A stretch of DNA of 10,560 bases from JAJYTI01 sp035302145 (GCA_035302145.1 DATGSX010000054.1:1-10560), one strand, 5' to 3'; counted from the stretch's first letter, positions 1 through 6,065 are shown. Notes: generated from the letters alone by a model not told the origin. Translations and numbers: made by a program.

Positions 1-269
1 TCTACATTTAATCGATTTAGCAAATCGGTATTGGTCGATGATAATATCGCATTTGCATCCATTTGTGAAGCATTGGTTTCCAATGCTTTTTTTAAATTTT
101 CATTGGATTTAGTCAATCGCTCACGCAAGTCACTCATCTCCGTTTCTAAGTTTTCCACCCTGCTTTGCGAGGCTTCTAATTGACGCTCTAACTGTCTTTT
201 GCTCTGCGCAGAGACGGTGGTAGTACATACTATTGCTAGTAGTAAAGAACTAAATTTAATTAATTTCAT
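1..269 (-). CDS. Exported coiled-coil protein, N-terminal part (cut by window edge)
   Basis: Reading the minus strand from the ATG at 269, an open frame of 89 codons continues off the left edge, so the C-terminus is missing. The first 22 residues form a signal peptide: a short basic start (MKLIK), a hydrophobic core (SSLLLAIV) and a cleavage region ending VSA before Gln-Ser-Lys, as is common in Bacteroidota. From about residue 23 to 70 the chain is highly charged and heptad-like, rich in Glu, Arg, Lys, Leu and Asn, which suggests a periplasmic coiled coil. N-terminal coiled coils of this kind occur in several envelope families, including some that end in an OmpA-like peptidoglycan-binding domain, but that part is not visible here. 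It is transcribed divergently from the CsbD gene. The reading frame and export are well supported. The function is unknown. Confidence 0.8.
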   Translation of the reverse strand, partial: MKLIKFSSLLLAIVCTTTVSAQSKRQLERQLEASQSRVENLETEMSDLRERLTKSNENLKKALETNASQMDANAILSSTNTDLLNRLNV

Positions 270-721
270 AATCCAAAGTATTATACGTAATTCAGCTTAA
301 GTGAATCTTTATCCTGTTTATAGGGGCGAAAAATACAATATATAAATAGAATAAACTGTAAAAATTTCGGAGTTCCCATTCTTTTATAATAGCACTCTTG
401 AGAATCCGCCTTTTGCATAGAATGTTTGTTTAGGTTAATATGCCAATGGTTCTGTAAGATCTATATATAAATAATCTAGGCAAACTATAATTTAGTCACA
501 GCTTAATTAAAACTACTTATGCTGCATTATGGAATTAAGCCATGTTGTTTTGTAGGACCCTAGCTTGTGGTTATTAAAGTTTAGATAGAGCTTTTTACAT
601 CTATCAGACATTAAATTAATCATAATTGGCGTTAAGGTTTTGTTTGTTTGGGAGTAGTTGTCATTAATCAATTGTAAGTTTATATATAAGTAAAACAAAC
701 AATTAATTAAAAACTTGAGTT
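270..721. other. Divergent intergenic region, 452 bases
   Basis: This AT-rich gap lies between the minus-strand coiled-coil gene and the plus-strand CsbD gene. I see no convincing gene in it. Just before the CsbD gene there are two overlapping promoter-like readings: TTGTCA at 658-663 and TATATA at 681-686, 17 bases apart, and TAAGTTTA at 675-682, which is one base from the Bacteroidota -7 consensus TAnnTTTG. Neither is decisive. A perfect 8-base inverted repeat (GCTTAATT at 501-508, AATTAAGC at 533-540) sits mid-gap. No good promoter could be assigned to the minus-strand gene; GAAAAATA at 328-335 would be a one-mismatch -7 box on that strand. Confidence 0.5.
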
Positions 722-907
722 ATGGGCAATTTAAAATGGAAAGGTCGTTGGAACCAAATCAAAGGTAAGGTAAAGCAAGAATATGGCGAACTAACCGATA
801 ATGATTTGAAGTATGTGGAGGGAAAAGAAGAAGAATTACTTGGAAAACTTCAGGAAAAAACCGGAAAGACCAAAGAGGAGGTCGAAAAATGGTTAAACAA
901 ACTATAG
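722..907 (+). CDS. CsbD family stress-response protein
   Basis: This is a 61-residue, highly charged, soluble protein with no signal peptide. It matches the CsbD (YjbJ-like) family over its whole length: an N-terminal WKGRWNQIKGKVKQ segment, the central ELTDNDL turn, then EGKEEELLGKLQEKTGKT and a closing amphipathic stretch EEVEKWLNKL. The size is normal for the family. CsbD-like proteins are small, abundant and induced under general, osmotic or stationary-phase stress; their biochemical role is not established. The start follows an AT-rich leader with no Shine-Dalgarno sequence, which is normal for Bacteroidota. The next gene downstream encodes another tiny stress-type protein, so the two may form a stress-induced unit, although a strong inverted repeat lies between them. 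Family assignment is confident; physiological role is inferred. Confidence 0.93.
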   Translation: MGNLKWKGRWNQIKGKVKQEYGELTDNDLKYVEGKEEELLGKLQEKTGKTKEEVEKWLNKL

Positions 908-947
908 TATTCCCATCATAAAACAAGGTGAAAGATCCTAAATTAAT

Positions 948-986
948 AACTTGTTCTAGTAAGTGTAAAATTTGCTAGAACATGTT
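948..986. repeat. Inverted repeat between CsbD gene and the Lmo0937-type gene
   Basis: AACTTGTTCTAG at 948-959 pairs with CTAGAACATGTT at 975-986 in 11 of 12 positions, around a 15-base AT-rich centre. The inner eight positions (TGTTCTAG / CTAGAACA) are perfect. As RNA it would be a hairpin that could end or attenuate CsbD transcription, but no real T-run follows it, only TTATT. As DNA it is a dyad of operator type. Its centre holds TAAAATTTG (966-974), a -7-like sequence with one extra spacer base, so it might flank a promoter for the downstream gene. Confidence 0.6.
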
Positions 987-1025
987 TATTAAGTAGAACT
1001 AAAAACGAAACTTAACCATCCAACT

Positions 1026-1184
1026 ATGGGACGAATACTTTATATTATTGTGGTAGTTTTGATATTGATTTGGGCTATAGGCTTTTTAGGAGGACTTATA
1101 ACCAATGGACTTATTCATACCCTTCTAGTCGTTGCTGCTATTATTTTCTTGTATAGGATAATAAGTGGTTCAAAAAAATCTTAA
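1026..1184 (+). CDS. Small membrane protein of Lmo0937/DUF5670 type
   Basis: This 52-residue ORF starts MGRILYIIVVVLILIW and ends with a basic tail, GSKKS. It has two hydrophobic helices, about residues 4-21 and 28-44, joined by a glycine-rich turn (GFLGGLITNG). A GG-x(5)-IH segment in the turn followed by a second helix and a basic C-terminus is the pattern I know from the Lmo0937 (DUF5670) family of roughly 50-residue membrane proteins. Their function is unknown, but they often sit near stress genes such as csbD. The gene is 118 bases after the CsbD gene and is followed at once by an intrinsic terminator, so it closes the small transcription unit. The start is the only in-frame ATG that gives the full first helix; no Shine-Dalgarno is present. 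Family assignment is by memory of the pattern. Confidence 0.82.
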   Translation: MGRILYIIVVVLILIWAIGFLGGLITNGLIHTLLVVAAIIFLYRIISGSKKS

Positions 1185-1205
1185 AAAAATATTACACTAT
1201 CTGCT

Positions 1206-1244
1206 AAACCGTTTCTTATAAATTTAAGAAGCGGTTTTTCTTTT
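1206..1244 (+). terminator. Intrinsic terminator after the small stress genes
   Basis: AAACCGTTTCTT (1206-1217) pairs over 12 bases with AAGAAGCGGTTT (1226-1237), with one G-T wobble and an 8-base loop. The right arm runs into a T-rich tail (TTTTTCTTTT, 1235-1244). It lies 21 bases after the stop of the 52-residue membrane protein and separates that unit from xseA. Confidence 0.85.
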
Positions 1245-1287
1245 ATAGGAGGCTAGGAATAATGGCCACACTATGTAAGACTATCTT

Positions 1288-1315
1288 TTTGAACTCGATT
1301 AATTGTTTATCTTTG
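1288..1315 (+). promoter_or_regulatory. Candidate Bacteroidota promoter for xseA
   Basis: TATCTTTG at 1308-1315 matches the Bacteroidota -7 consensus TAnnTTTG exactly. TTTG at 1288-1291 could be the -33 element; the 16-base spacer is slightly shorter than usual. The start codon of xseA is at 1320, so transcription from this box would begin at or within a few bases of the ATG, giving a leaderless or nearly leaderless message. It also sits just downstream of a strong terminator, where a fresh promoter is expected. Confidence 0.5.
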
Positions 1316-1319
1316 ATTT

Positions 1320-2594
1320 ATGTCCGAAACAGTAGATGATAAGCAAGTTTTTAGCCTCTTACAGGTAACGCGTAGTGTACAGAGAACCATAGCGCAACGC
1401 TATGCGAGAACCTATTGGATAAAAGCAGAGATGAATAAGCTCAATCATTATACGCATTCCGGACATGCTTATCCCGACTTGGTAGAAAAAAAGGATGGTA
1501 AGGTCGTTGCTGAAATGCGCGGAACGATTTGGCGTAGCACCTACCAACGTATCAACAAAGAGTTTATAAAATACCTTGGCGAACCTATAAAGGATGGTAT
1601 AAGCTTGGTATTCGAGGCTAGTGTAACGTACCACCCCATGTATGGAATAGGGCTTAATATTGTAGATATAGATGTAAGCTATGTATTAGGCGAGTTAGAA
1701 AAAGAGAAAAAAGAAAGTATAGCGAAACTTAAAAAGGAAGGCTTATTTAATAAGAATAAACAACTTCCTTTTCCACTTTTACCAAAACGAGTAGCCATTA
1801 TATCGGTCGAAACCAGTAAAGGTTTGTCGGACTTTTACAAGATCACCCAAAATAATCCATGGGGATATAAACTAGAGTATACGTTATATCCAGCTTTGTT
1901 ACAAGGCGATAAATCTATTCCATCTATATTACATCAATTAGCTAGAATTCGTGATAATATGGCAGCCTACGATGTGGTTACTATTATTAGAGGAGGTGGT
2001 GGCGAAGTAGGCTTGGCATCGTATAATAATTATAAACTAGCTAGAGCGGTAGCTGAGTTTCCTATTCCAGTTTTAACCGGTATCGGTCATGCCACCAACG
2101 AAACGGTATGCGAGATGGTAGCCTATAGAAATGCTATTACTCCGAGCAATTTGGCTGAATTTCTATTGCAGTATTTCCATGATTTTGCCAATACTTTGCA
2201 TGCAGCCGAACAACAAATCGCCTATCGAGTAGAGAGAAAGTTTAGTGCAGAAAGGCAAAAGATATCGCATAGCATAAATACCATAAATTGGAGCAGTCAA
2301 AACTTGGTGCAACGTGCAAAACAAATCTTAGAAAACAATAAGGTTCAAGTAATCGCTGGGAGTTATCGAATATTCGAAGAACAGCGAAGTCAAATAGCGA
2401 AGAGTAAAACGATATTGAAATTAGCCGATCCGGTTACGATTCTCAACAAAGGCTTTGCTATGGTTTGGCATAATGGAAAAGTCATTACAAGCAAAACCCA
2501 ATTGAAAGAAGGGGATACCATAGTAAACCAGCTTCGTGATGGAGAAGTACAAAGTAAGGTTTTAAAAAGCAATGAAAATGGAAGAAAAGAATAA
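1320..2594 (+). CDS. xseA: Exodeoxyribonuclease VII large subunit
   Basis: XseA is the catalytic subunit of exonuclease VII, which degrades single-stranded DNA from both ends into oligonucleotides in repair and recombination. The 424 residues cover the whole family. An N-terminal OB-fold for ssDNA binding spans about 10-118 (FSLLQVTRSVQRTIAQRY, then WIKAEMNKL). The catalytic domain follows, with PKRVAIISVETSKGLSDF (155-172), DVVTIIRGGGG (218-228) and PVLTGIGHATNETV (250-263), the conserved glycine and His257 signature. A long helical region, about 280-365, is expected to carry the small subunits. The conserved C-terminal segment ADPVTILNKGFAMV is at 369-382. Length is typical for Bacteroidota. 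The start at 1320 agrees with the usual N-terminus of flavobacterial homologues. Its 3' end overlaps xseB by 23 bases, which suggests coupled translation of the two subunits. Confidence 0.97.
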   Translation: MSETVDDKQVFSLLQVTRSVQRTIAQRYARTYWIKAEMNKLNHYTHSGHAYPDLVEKKDGKVVAEMRGTIWRSTYQRINKEFIKYLGEPIKDGISLVFEASVTYHPMYGIGLNIVDIDVSYVLGELEKEKKESIAKLKKEGLFNKNKQLPFPLLPKRVAIISVETSKGLSDFYKITQNNPWGYKLEYTLYPALLQGDKSIPSILHQLARIRDNMAAYDVVTIIRGGGGEVGLASYNNYKLARAVAEFPIPVLTGIGHATNETVCEMVAYRNAITPSNLAEFLLQYFHDFANTLHAAEQQIAYRVERKFSAERQKISHSINTINWSSQNLVQRAKQILENNKVQVIAGSYRIFEEQRSQIAKSKTILKLADPVTILNKGFAMVWHNGKVITSKTQLKEGDTIVNQLRDGEVQSKVLKSNENGRKE

Positions 2595-2913
2595 CTACAC
2601 CTACGAAGCAGCGTTTAAAGAGCTGCAAGAGATAGTGCAAAAAATTGAGGCAGGCGATGTGGATATCGATAAGCTATCAGATTATATAAAACGAGCTGGC
2701 ACTCTGGTGAAAATCTGCGAAACCAAACTCACCGAAACGGAAGAGGAAGTGCAAATTCTTCTTAAGAAATTAGAGAAAGAGGATGAGGAGGTAGAAGACT
2801 ACGACTCAATCGATGACGATATTTCTCACTCCATTGTAGAAGACGATGACCAGGTCAATGAGGAAAATGGGGCTGCAGATACGCTAGATTCCGAAGAGGA
2901 TGCCGCTATATAA
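2572..2913 (+). CDS. xseB: Exodeoxyribonuclease VII small subunit with acidic C-terminal tail
   Basis: Residues about 9-60 match the XseB family: YTYEAAFKELQEIVQKIEAGD, then a helix ending in the KICETKLTETEEEVQ pattern. XseB forms helical hairpins that pack on the long helices of XseA and are required for a working exonuclease VII. The ORF overlaps the end of xseA by 23 bases in another frame, so the pair is one operon. The start could be the ATG at 2572 or the one at 2578; both leave the domain intact. Odd feature: typical XseB proteins are about 60-85 residues, but this one has 113. The extra part, from about residue 66, is a low-complexity run dominated by Asp and Glu with few hydrophobic residues, so it is probably disordered. 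The frame is closed normally by TAA, and I see no sign of a frameshift. Confidence 0.95.
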   Translation: MKMEEKNNYTYEAAFKELQEIVQKIEAGDVDIDKLSDYIKRAGTLVKICETKLTETEEEVQILLKKLEKEDEEVEDYDSIDDDISHSIVEDDDQVNEENGAADTLDSEEDAAI

Positions 2914-2921
2914 AGAAATAT

Positions 2922-2955
2922 TGCCTACGATTAGCCTAGCAGCAAAAGGTAGGCA
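2922..2955 (+). repeat. Inverted repeat covering the start of the membrane-protein gene
   Basis: TGCCTAC (2922-2928) is a perfect complement of GTAGGCA (2949-2955) with a 20-base loop. The right arm ends on the first base of the ATG at 2955. In RNA this stem would partly hide that start codon and could favour the in-frame ATG at 3000. Seven pairs is modest, so the structure may be chance. Confidence 0.35.
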
Positions 2956-3446
2956 TGAAAGGCTGGGAAATATACACCCTCAACAAAAAATATAAGAGAA
3001 TGAAAAATGCCTTACTTTGGATTACTATCGGTTTAATAAGTGGAGTGGTGCTAGCTGTGTTCTTGATTATTCCTCAGATTCTGTGGGAGGTGAAAGCCTA
3101 TAACTTATTGTTTGAAGTAAGCTATATCCCATGGTTAAATAAAATGCATCCCGTTTGGTTGATTCAAGGAATATTTCACTTTACCACATGTATTTTTAGC
3201 CTATGCATTTTGTATTACCTCTTGGCTTATTTTAAAAAAGAAACCTATCTATGGCTCTATATCACCATCATTGGCATAGGTAGTAGCTTACTTTTCTTCT
3301 TAACTCTTCTTGCCGAAAATACCCCGCCTATTACCGATTATGTAGCGTGGCTATTCTGGACTTTAGGCCATGTGTTGTTTAGTATTACGGGCTGGTATTT
3401 AATTCAACTTTGGATTGGACAATCACCTAGTAGAGATAAATTTTAA
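2955..3446 (+). CDS. Unidentified four-helix membrane protein
   Basis: I do not recognise this 163-residue protein. It has four hydrophobic segments, at about 19-43, 67-92, 98-120 and 129-154, and no signal peptide or lipobox. Histidines lie near the membrane boundaries (His65 in KMHPVW, His75 in GIFHF, His139 in LGHVLF), and tryptophans and tyrosines are frequent. Such residues sometimes serve heme or quinone sites, but nothing here proves that. An in-frame ATG at 3000 (residue 16) would remove a basic, poorly hydrophobic leader and begin MKNALLWITIG, so the true start is uncertain. It begins 41 bases after xseB with no terminator between, so it may be read through from the xseAB message. 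That placement does not imply a role in DNA repair. Confidence 0.75.
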   Translation: MKGWEIYTLNKKYKRMKNALLWITIGLISGVVLAVFLIIPQILWEVKAYNLLFEVSYIPWLNKMHPVWLIQGIFHFTTCIFSLCILYYLLAYFKKETYLWLYITIIGIGSSLLFFLTLLAENTPPITDYVAWLFWTLGHVLFSITGWYLIQLWIGQSPSRDKF

Positions 3447-3558
3447 AAATCATCGGATTCTTTCTATTTCTTAATAAAAAGTAAGGATTGCAGTAGAGGT
3501 ATCTTTTAAGAGTGTATTTCTTCTTTTATTTTCTTTATTTCGAAATTAAACCCTGTAG

Positions 3559-3588
3559 TTGTCGTGTTATGATATGAAATTATTTATA
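3559..3588 (+). promoter_or_regulatory. Weak promoter candidate for ald
   Basis: TTG at 3559-3561 and TATTTATA at 3581-3588 are separated by 19 bases, the usual Bacteroidota spacing. The second element matches TAnnTTTG at six of eight positions. Transcription would start about 25-30 bases before the ald ATG. The region is very AT-rich, so chance matches are likely. Confidence 0.25.
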
Positions 3589-3623
3589 TTATAACATTAT
3601 AAATTTAATAAAAAGTATAGTAT

Positions 3624-4739
3624 ATGATAATTGGCGTACCAAAAGAAGTAAAACCTGATGAAAGTAGAGTGGCGATGCAGCCAGGCGGCGTTAGGGTAAT
3701 GAAGCGAAATGGACATGAAGTTTTAATCCAAGAAGGCGCAGGGCTAGGGAGTGGTTTTACCGATGAGATGTATGTAGATGCTGGTGCAACAATTTTAAGT
3801 GATGTAGAAGAGCTTTGGCAAAAAGCAGAGATGATAATGAAGGTGAAAGAGCCAATGCCCAAAGAATATCCTTATATGCGTGAAGATCAAATTATTTTTA
3901 CTTTTTTCCATTTCGCAGCAAGTAAAGAGTTAACCCAAGCGGTGATAGATGCGAAAAGTATTGCTATTGCCTATGAAACTGTGGAGGCTGCAGACGGCTC
4001 TTTACCATTGCTTATTCCTATGAGTGAAGTGGCAGGAAGAATGGCAGCTCAAGAAGGTGCTGTATTTTTAGAAAAATCCAATGGTGGCTTAGGTATTTTA
4101 TTAGGAGGAATTCCCGGTGTAGAACCAGCTAAGGTATTGGTATTAGGCGGTGGTGTTGTTGGGGTGAATGCTGCTAAAATAGCCGCAGGAATGGGGGCCG
4201 ACGTTAGTATTATGGACGTGGACATGACTAAACTACGATACTTAGACGATATCTTGCCAAAAAATATAAATACGGTGTATTCTAGTGAGTCGAATATAAG
4301 GGCGATGCTGCCAACGGTTGATTTAATAATTGGTGCGGTACTTATTCCAGGAGCCGAAGCACCAAAGCTAATCACAAGAGATATGCTAAAACAGATGCGT
4401 CCAAGAACGGTGATGGTAGATGTGGCCATTGACCAAGGGGGGTGTTTTGAAACTTCAAGACCGACTACCCACGAGAATCCAATATTTTTAGTGGATGGCA
4501 TTGTGCATTATTGTGTAAGCAATATGCCAGGTGCCGTTCCGTATACCTCTACCATAGGCCTTACCAACTTAACTTTAAATTATGCGCTAGCTATTGCAAA
4601 TAAAGGCTGGAAGCAAGCACTAACAGACGATAAAGAATTGCAACATGGATTGAACATCGCAAACGGTACCGTTGTATACCAAGAGGTTGCAGAAGCATTT
4701 GGAATGGAATGGAAGGCGATAGCTGAGGTGCTTAAATAA
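3624..4739 (+). CDS. ald: Alanine dehydrogenase
   Basis: Ald catalyses the reversible NAD-dependent conversion of L-alanine to pyruvate and ammonia in the cytoplasm, usually for growth on alanine or to balance alanine and NADH pools. The 371-residue length is that of the family. The start is clear: MIIGVPKEVKPDESRVA carries the substrate-contacting Arg15, and IMKVKEP contains Lys75. Catalytic His96 lies in FTFFHFA and Asp270 in VDVAIDQGG. The NAD-binding Rossmann fold includes VLVLGGGVVGVNAA (171-184), with the nucleotide-binding acidic residue Asp198 in SIMDVD. All expected key residues are present, so the enzyme should be active. It has its own upstream gap of 177 bases and its own downstream terminator, and so is probably monocistronic. 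No regulator lies next to it. A related alternative, the NAD(P) transhydrogenase alpha subunit, is excluded by length and motifs. Confidence 0.97.
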   Translation: MIIGVPKEVKPDESRVAMQPGGVRVMKRNGHEVLIQEGAGLGSGFTDEMYVDAGATILSDVEELWQKAEMIMKVKEPMPKEYPYMREDQIIFTFFHFAASKELTQAVIDAKSIAIAYETVEAADGSLPLLIPMSEVAGRMAAQEGAVFLEKSNGGLGILLGGIPGVEPAKVLVLGGGVVGVNAAKIAAGMGADVSIMDVDMTKLRYLDDILPKNINTVYSSESNIRAMLPTVDLIIGAVLIPGAEAPKLITRDMLKQMRPRTVMVDVAIDQGGCFETSRPTTHENPIFLVDGIVHYCVSNMPGAVPYTSTIGLTNLTLNYALAIANKGWKQALTDDKELQHGLNIANGTVVYQEVAEAFGMEWKAIAEVLK

Positions 4740-4785
4740 AATGCGGATAGTAAAGAGCCAGTGTGGAAGCTATGGTCCGATAAAT

Positions 4786-4833
4786 AAAAAAACAAATACA
4801 GTCGCAATATGTCGCAACCGTATTTGTTGTTTT
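4786..4833. terminator. Probable bidirectional terminator between convergent genes
   Basis: AACAAATAC (4791-4799) pairs over nine bases with GTATTTGTT (4820-4828). An A-run (4786-4792) lies on the left and TTTT (4830-4833) on the right, so either strand has a T-stretch after the stem. The position is right: ald ends at 4739 going right and the cupredoxin gene ends at 4861 going left. The loop contains GTCGCAA twice (4801-4807 and 4811-4817). The T-tail is better on the minus strand. Confidence 0.65.
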
Positions 4834-4860
4834 GATAGGACTTTTTACGTAGTAGATACC

Positions 4861-5196
4861 TTAGTCTACTATCAGTTTTCCTTTCATAATTAGGTGGATA
4901 CTACAAAAGTAGTCTTCGTTCTTGGTAATTTCTTTTTTCCAAGTATCTCCATTGGCTAAAGCAGGTGAAGCCCAAGCTTTATTAACTTCTGTAACATCGT
5001 GCGAAACGAGATCCTTATTTATCCAAACCACTGTATCTCCTTTATGAACCTTTAGCTCTTCCGGATGAAATTTCATTTCTATTATTTCAACCATATGAGT
5101 TTGGGGTTCATACACCTCTTGGTTCTTGCAGCCAAAAAGCATTGAAAAGGCTAAGAGGAATAGGATGCCACTCATTTTTGGTTTAAATGTTTCCAT
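4861..5196 (-). CDS. Cupredoxin (plastocyanin/amicyanin-like) lipoprotein
   Basis: This 111-residue protein begins with a short basic stretch and a hydrophobic helix ending FSMLFGC, a good lipobox with Cys23 as the lipidation site. It is therefore probably a periplasmic or outer-membrane-anchored lipoprotein. The rest is one small cupredoxin domain: VEIIEMKFHPEELKVHKGDTV, then VWINKD and SHDVT with copper-ligand His66, and near the end YFCSIHLIMKGKLIVD with Cys98, His101 and Met104. The Cys-x2-His-x2-Met spacing is that of amicyanin and pseudoazurin type-1 copper sites, so a blue-copper electron-transfer role is likely; the partner is unknown. It lies 5 bases after the DUF4142 gene, so the two are co-transcribed. 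A second ATG at residue 8 would keep the lipobox. All four copper ligands are present. Confidence 0.9.
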   Translation of the reverse strand: METFKPKMSGILFLLAFSMLFGCKNQEVYEPQTHMVEIIEMKFHPEELKVHKGDTVVWINKDLVSHDVTEVNKAWASPALANGDTWKKEITKNEDYFCSIHLIMKGKLIVD

Positions 5197-5201
5197 TTTT
5201 A

Positions 5202-5738
5202 CTAAAGCTTTTTTTGAAGCATTTCGGCATGTTCAAGATGGGCTTCCAAAATAGGAAGCGCTTTTTCTAATAGAGCTTTTAACTCTCCATTCTCAGCTTG
5301 GGGTATTAATACAGATTTAACCGCGTCGATTACCGCTTTATGATAGGCTACTTCGTTGTCCACGTATGCCTTATCAAAAGTCATAGCCGATTTTGATTTT
5401 AACATGTCCATGGTTGCTTCTGCATTTTCACGATACTGTTTGCTTACCGCATTGTCCATTGGTGTTACCCCCAACTTGGTAACCAACTCCACAGCCATAT
5501 CGATTACCGCTTGGTGGTCGGCAACCATGGTTTTTGCAAAGTTCACGACCTCAGGGTTCTCCGATTTCTCCATTGCAATGTATGCAAAGTCAATATCATT
5601 TTGGTTGGCTACTACAGCTACCGAAGCGATTTCTGCATCAGAAAGTGTTGGTACTTCTTGTGCAAATGCTGATGACAAAAAAGTAATAGAGAATAATAGC
5701 ACTCCTATTACTAAAACTGATTTTCTAAATTTTTTCAT
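5202..5738 (-). CDS. DUF4142 exported helical (ferritin-like) protein
   Basis: This 178-residue protein has a clear signal peptide: basic MKKFRKS, a hydrophobic core to about residue 22, and cleavage after AFA-Gln27. The mature part is all helical and matches DUF4142: ANQNDIDFAYIAMEKSENPEVVNFAKTMV, ADHQAVI (His75), FDKAYVDNEVAYHKAVI (His133) and a C-terminal ILEAHLEHAEML (His167, His170). DUF4142 is regarded as a ferritin-like four-helix-bundle family of the periplasm with no proven activity; the spaced histidines and glutamates could bind metal, but that is inference. It is the first gene of a minus-strand pair with the cupredoxin lipoprotein, which suggests a metal- or redox-linked envelope role. 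A -7-like box with one extra spacer base (TAAAATTTG, minus strand, 5807 down to 5799) is a weak promoter candidate. No Shine-Dalgarno is seen. Confidence 0.93.
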   Translation of the reverse strand: MKKFRKSVLVIGVLLFSITFLSSAFAQEVPTLSDAEIASVAVVANQNDIDFAYIAMEKSENPEVVNFAKTMVADHQAVIDMAVELVTKLGVTPMDNAVSKQYRENAEATMDMLKSKSAMTFDKAYVDNEVAYHKAVIDAVKSVLIPQAENGELKALLEKALPILEAHLEHAEMLQKKL

Positions 5739-6040
5739 TGTATTGCGTATTAAAGGTTTTTAATAACTAGATAAGAAGTCATGGTGTAGATGGTTTTCCA
5801 AATTTTAATGAACCACGTAAGTTTGATGTCGGTTGCGCTATGGGAAAACATTCGCCTTTTTAGATACGTTGGTCTGGCGCTATATACAATTGGCAAGTTA
5901 TCTAGTTTAAAGATACTAGATGAATACTATAATTAGTCTCAAAGAATAGATAAAACTTAATTAAATAAATGGCTTAAAGTCAATTATTTAAAGGTGGTAA
6001 GAGGTAATTTGATGATGTGAAAATAATGGAAGTTTTGTAA

Positions 6041-6065
6041 TGCAATGGAAGAAGGTTTCATTGCA
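6041..6065. repeat. Compact hairpin-forming inverted repeat
   Basis: TGCAATGGAA (6041-6050) and TTTCATTGCA (6056-6065) form a 10-base stem with one G-T wobble around a 5-base loop. No T-run follows on either strand, so it does not look like an ordinary intrinsic terminator. Its left-facing edge overlaps an exact minus-strand -7 match (6064-6071). Confidence 0.55.

Noticed and set aside
513..698. 61-codon minus-strand frame upstream of the CsbD gene
   Set aside because: Composition is Asn/Leu/Lys-rich as expected from translated AT-rich intergenic DNA, with no domain, signal peptide or promoter to support it.
4049..4501. 150-codon minus-strand frame inside ald
   Set aside because: It lies wholly within the clearly coding ald gene and has a Pro/Thr/Ser-rich sequence typical of an antisense shadow.
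4801..4817. Two GTCGCAA copies as a possible CRISPR or iteron array
   Set aside because: Only two copies, 10 bases apart in phase and within a terminator loop; no further units nearby.
5356..5763. 135-codon plus-strand frame over the DUF4142 gene
   Set aside because: It is antisense to a gene with clear signal peptide and family match, and itself shows no domain.
5808..5936. 42-codon plus-strand frame in the 626-base gap
   Set aside because: No recognisable family, no promoter or ribosome site, and it opposes the direction of both flanking genes; a frame of this length is expected by chance.
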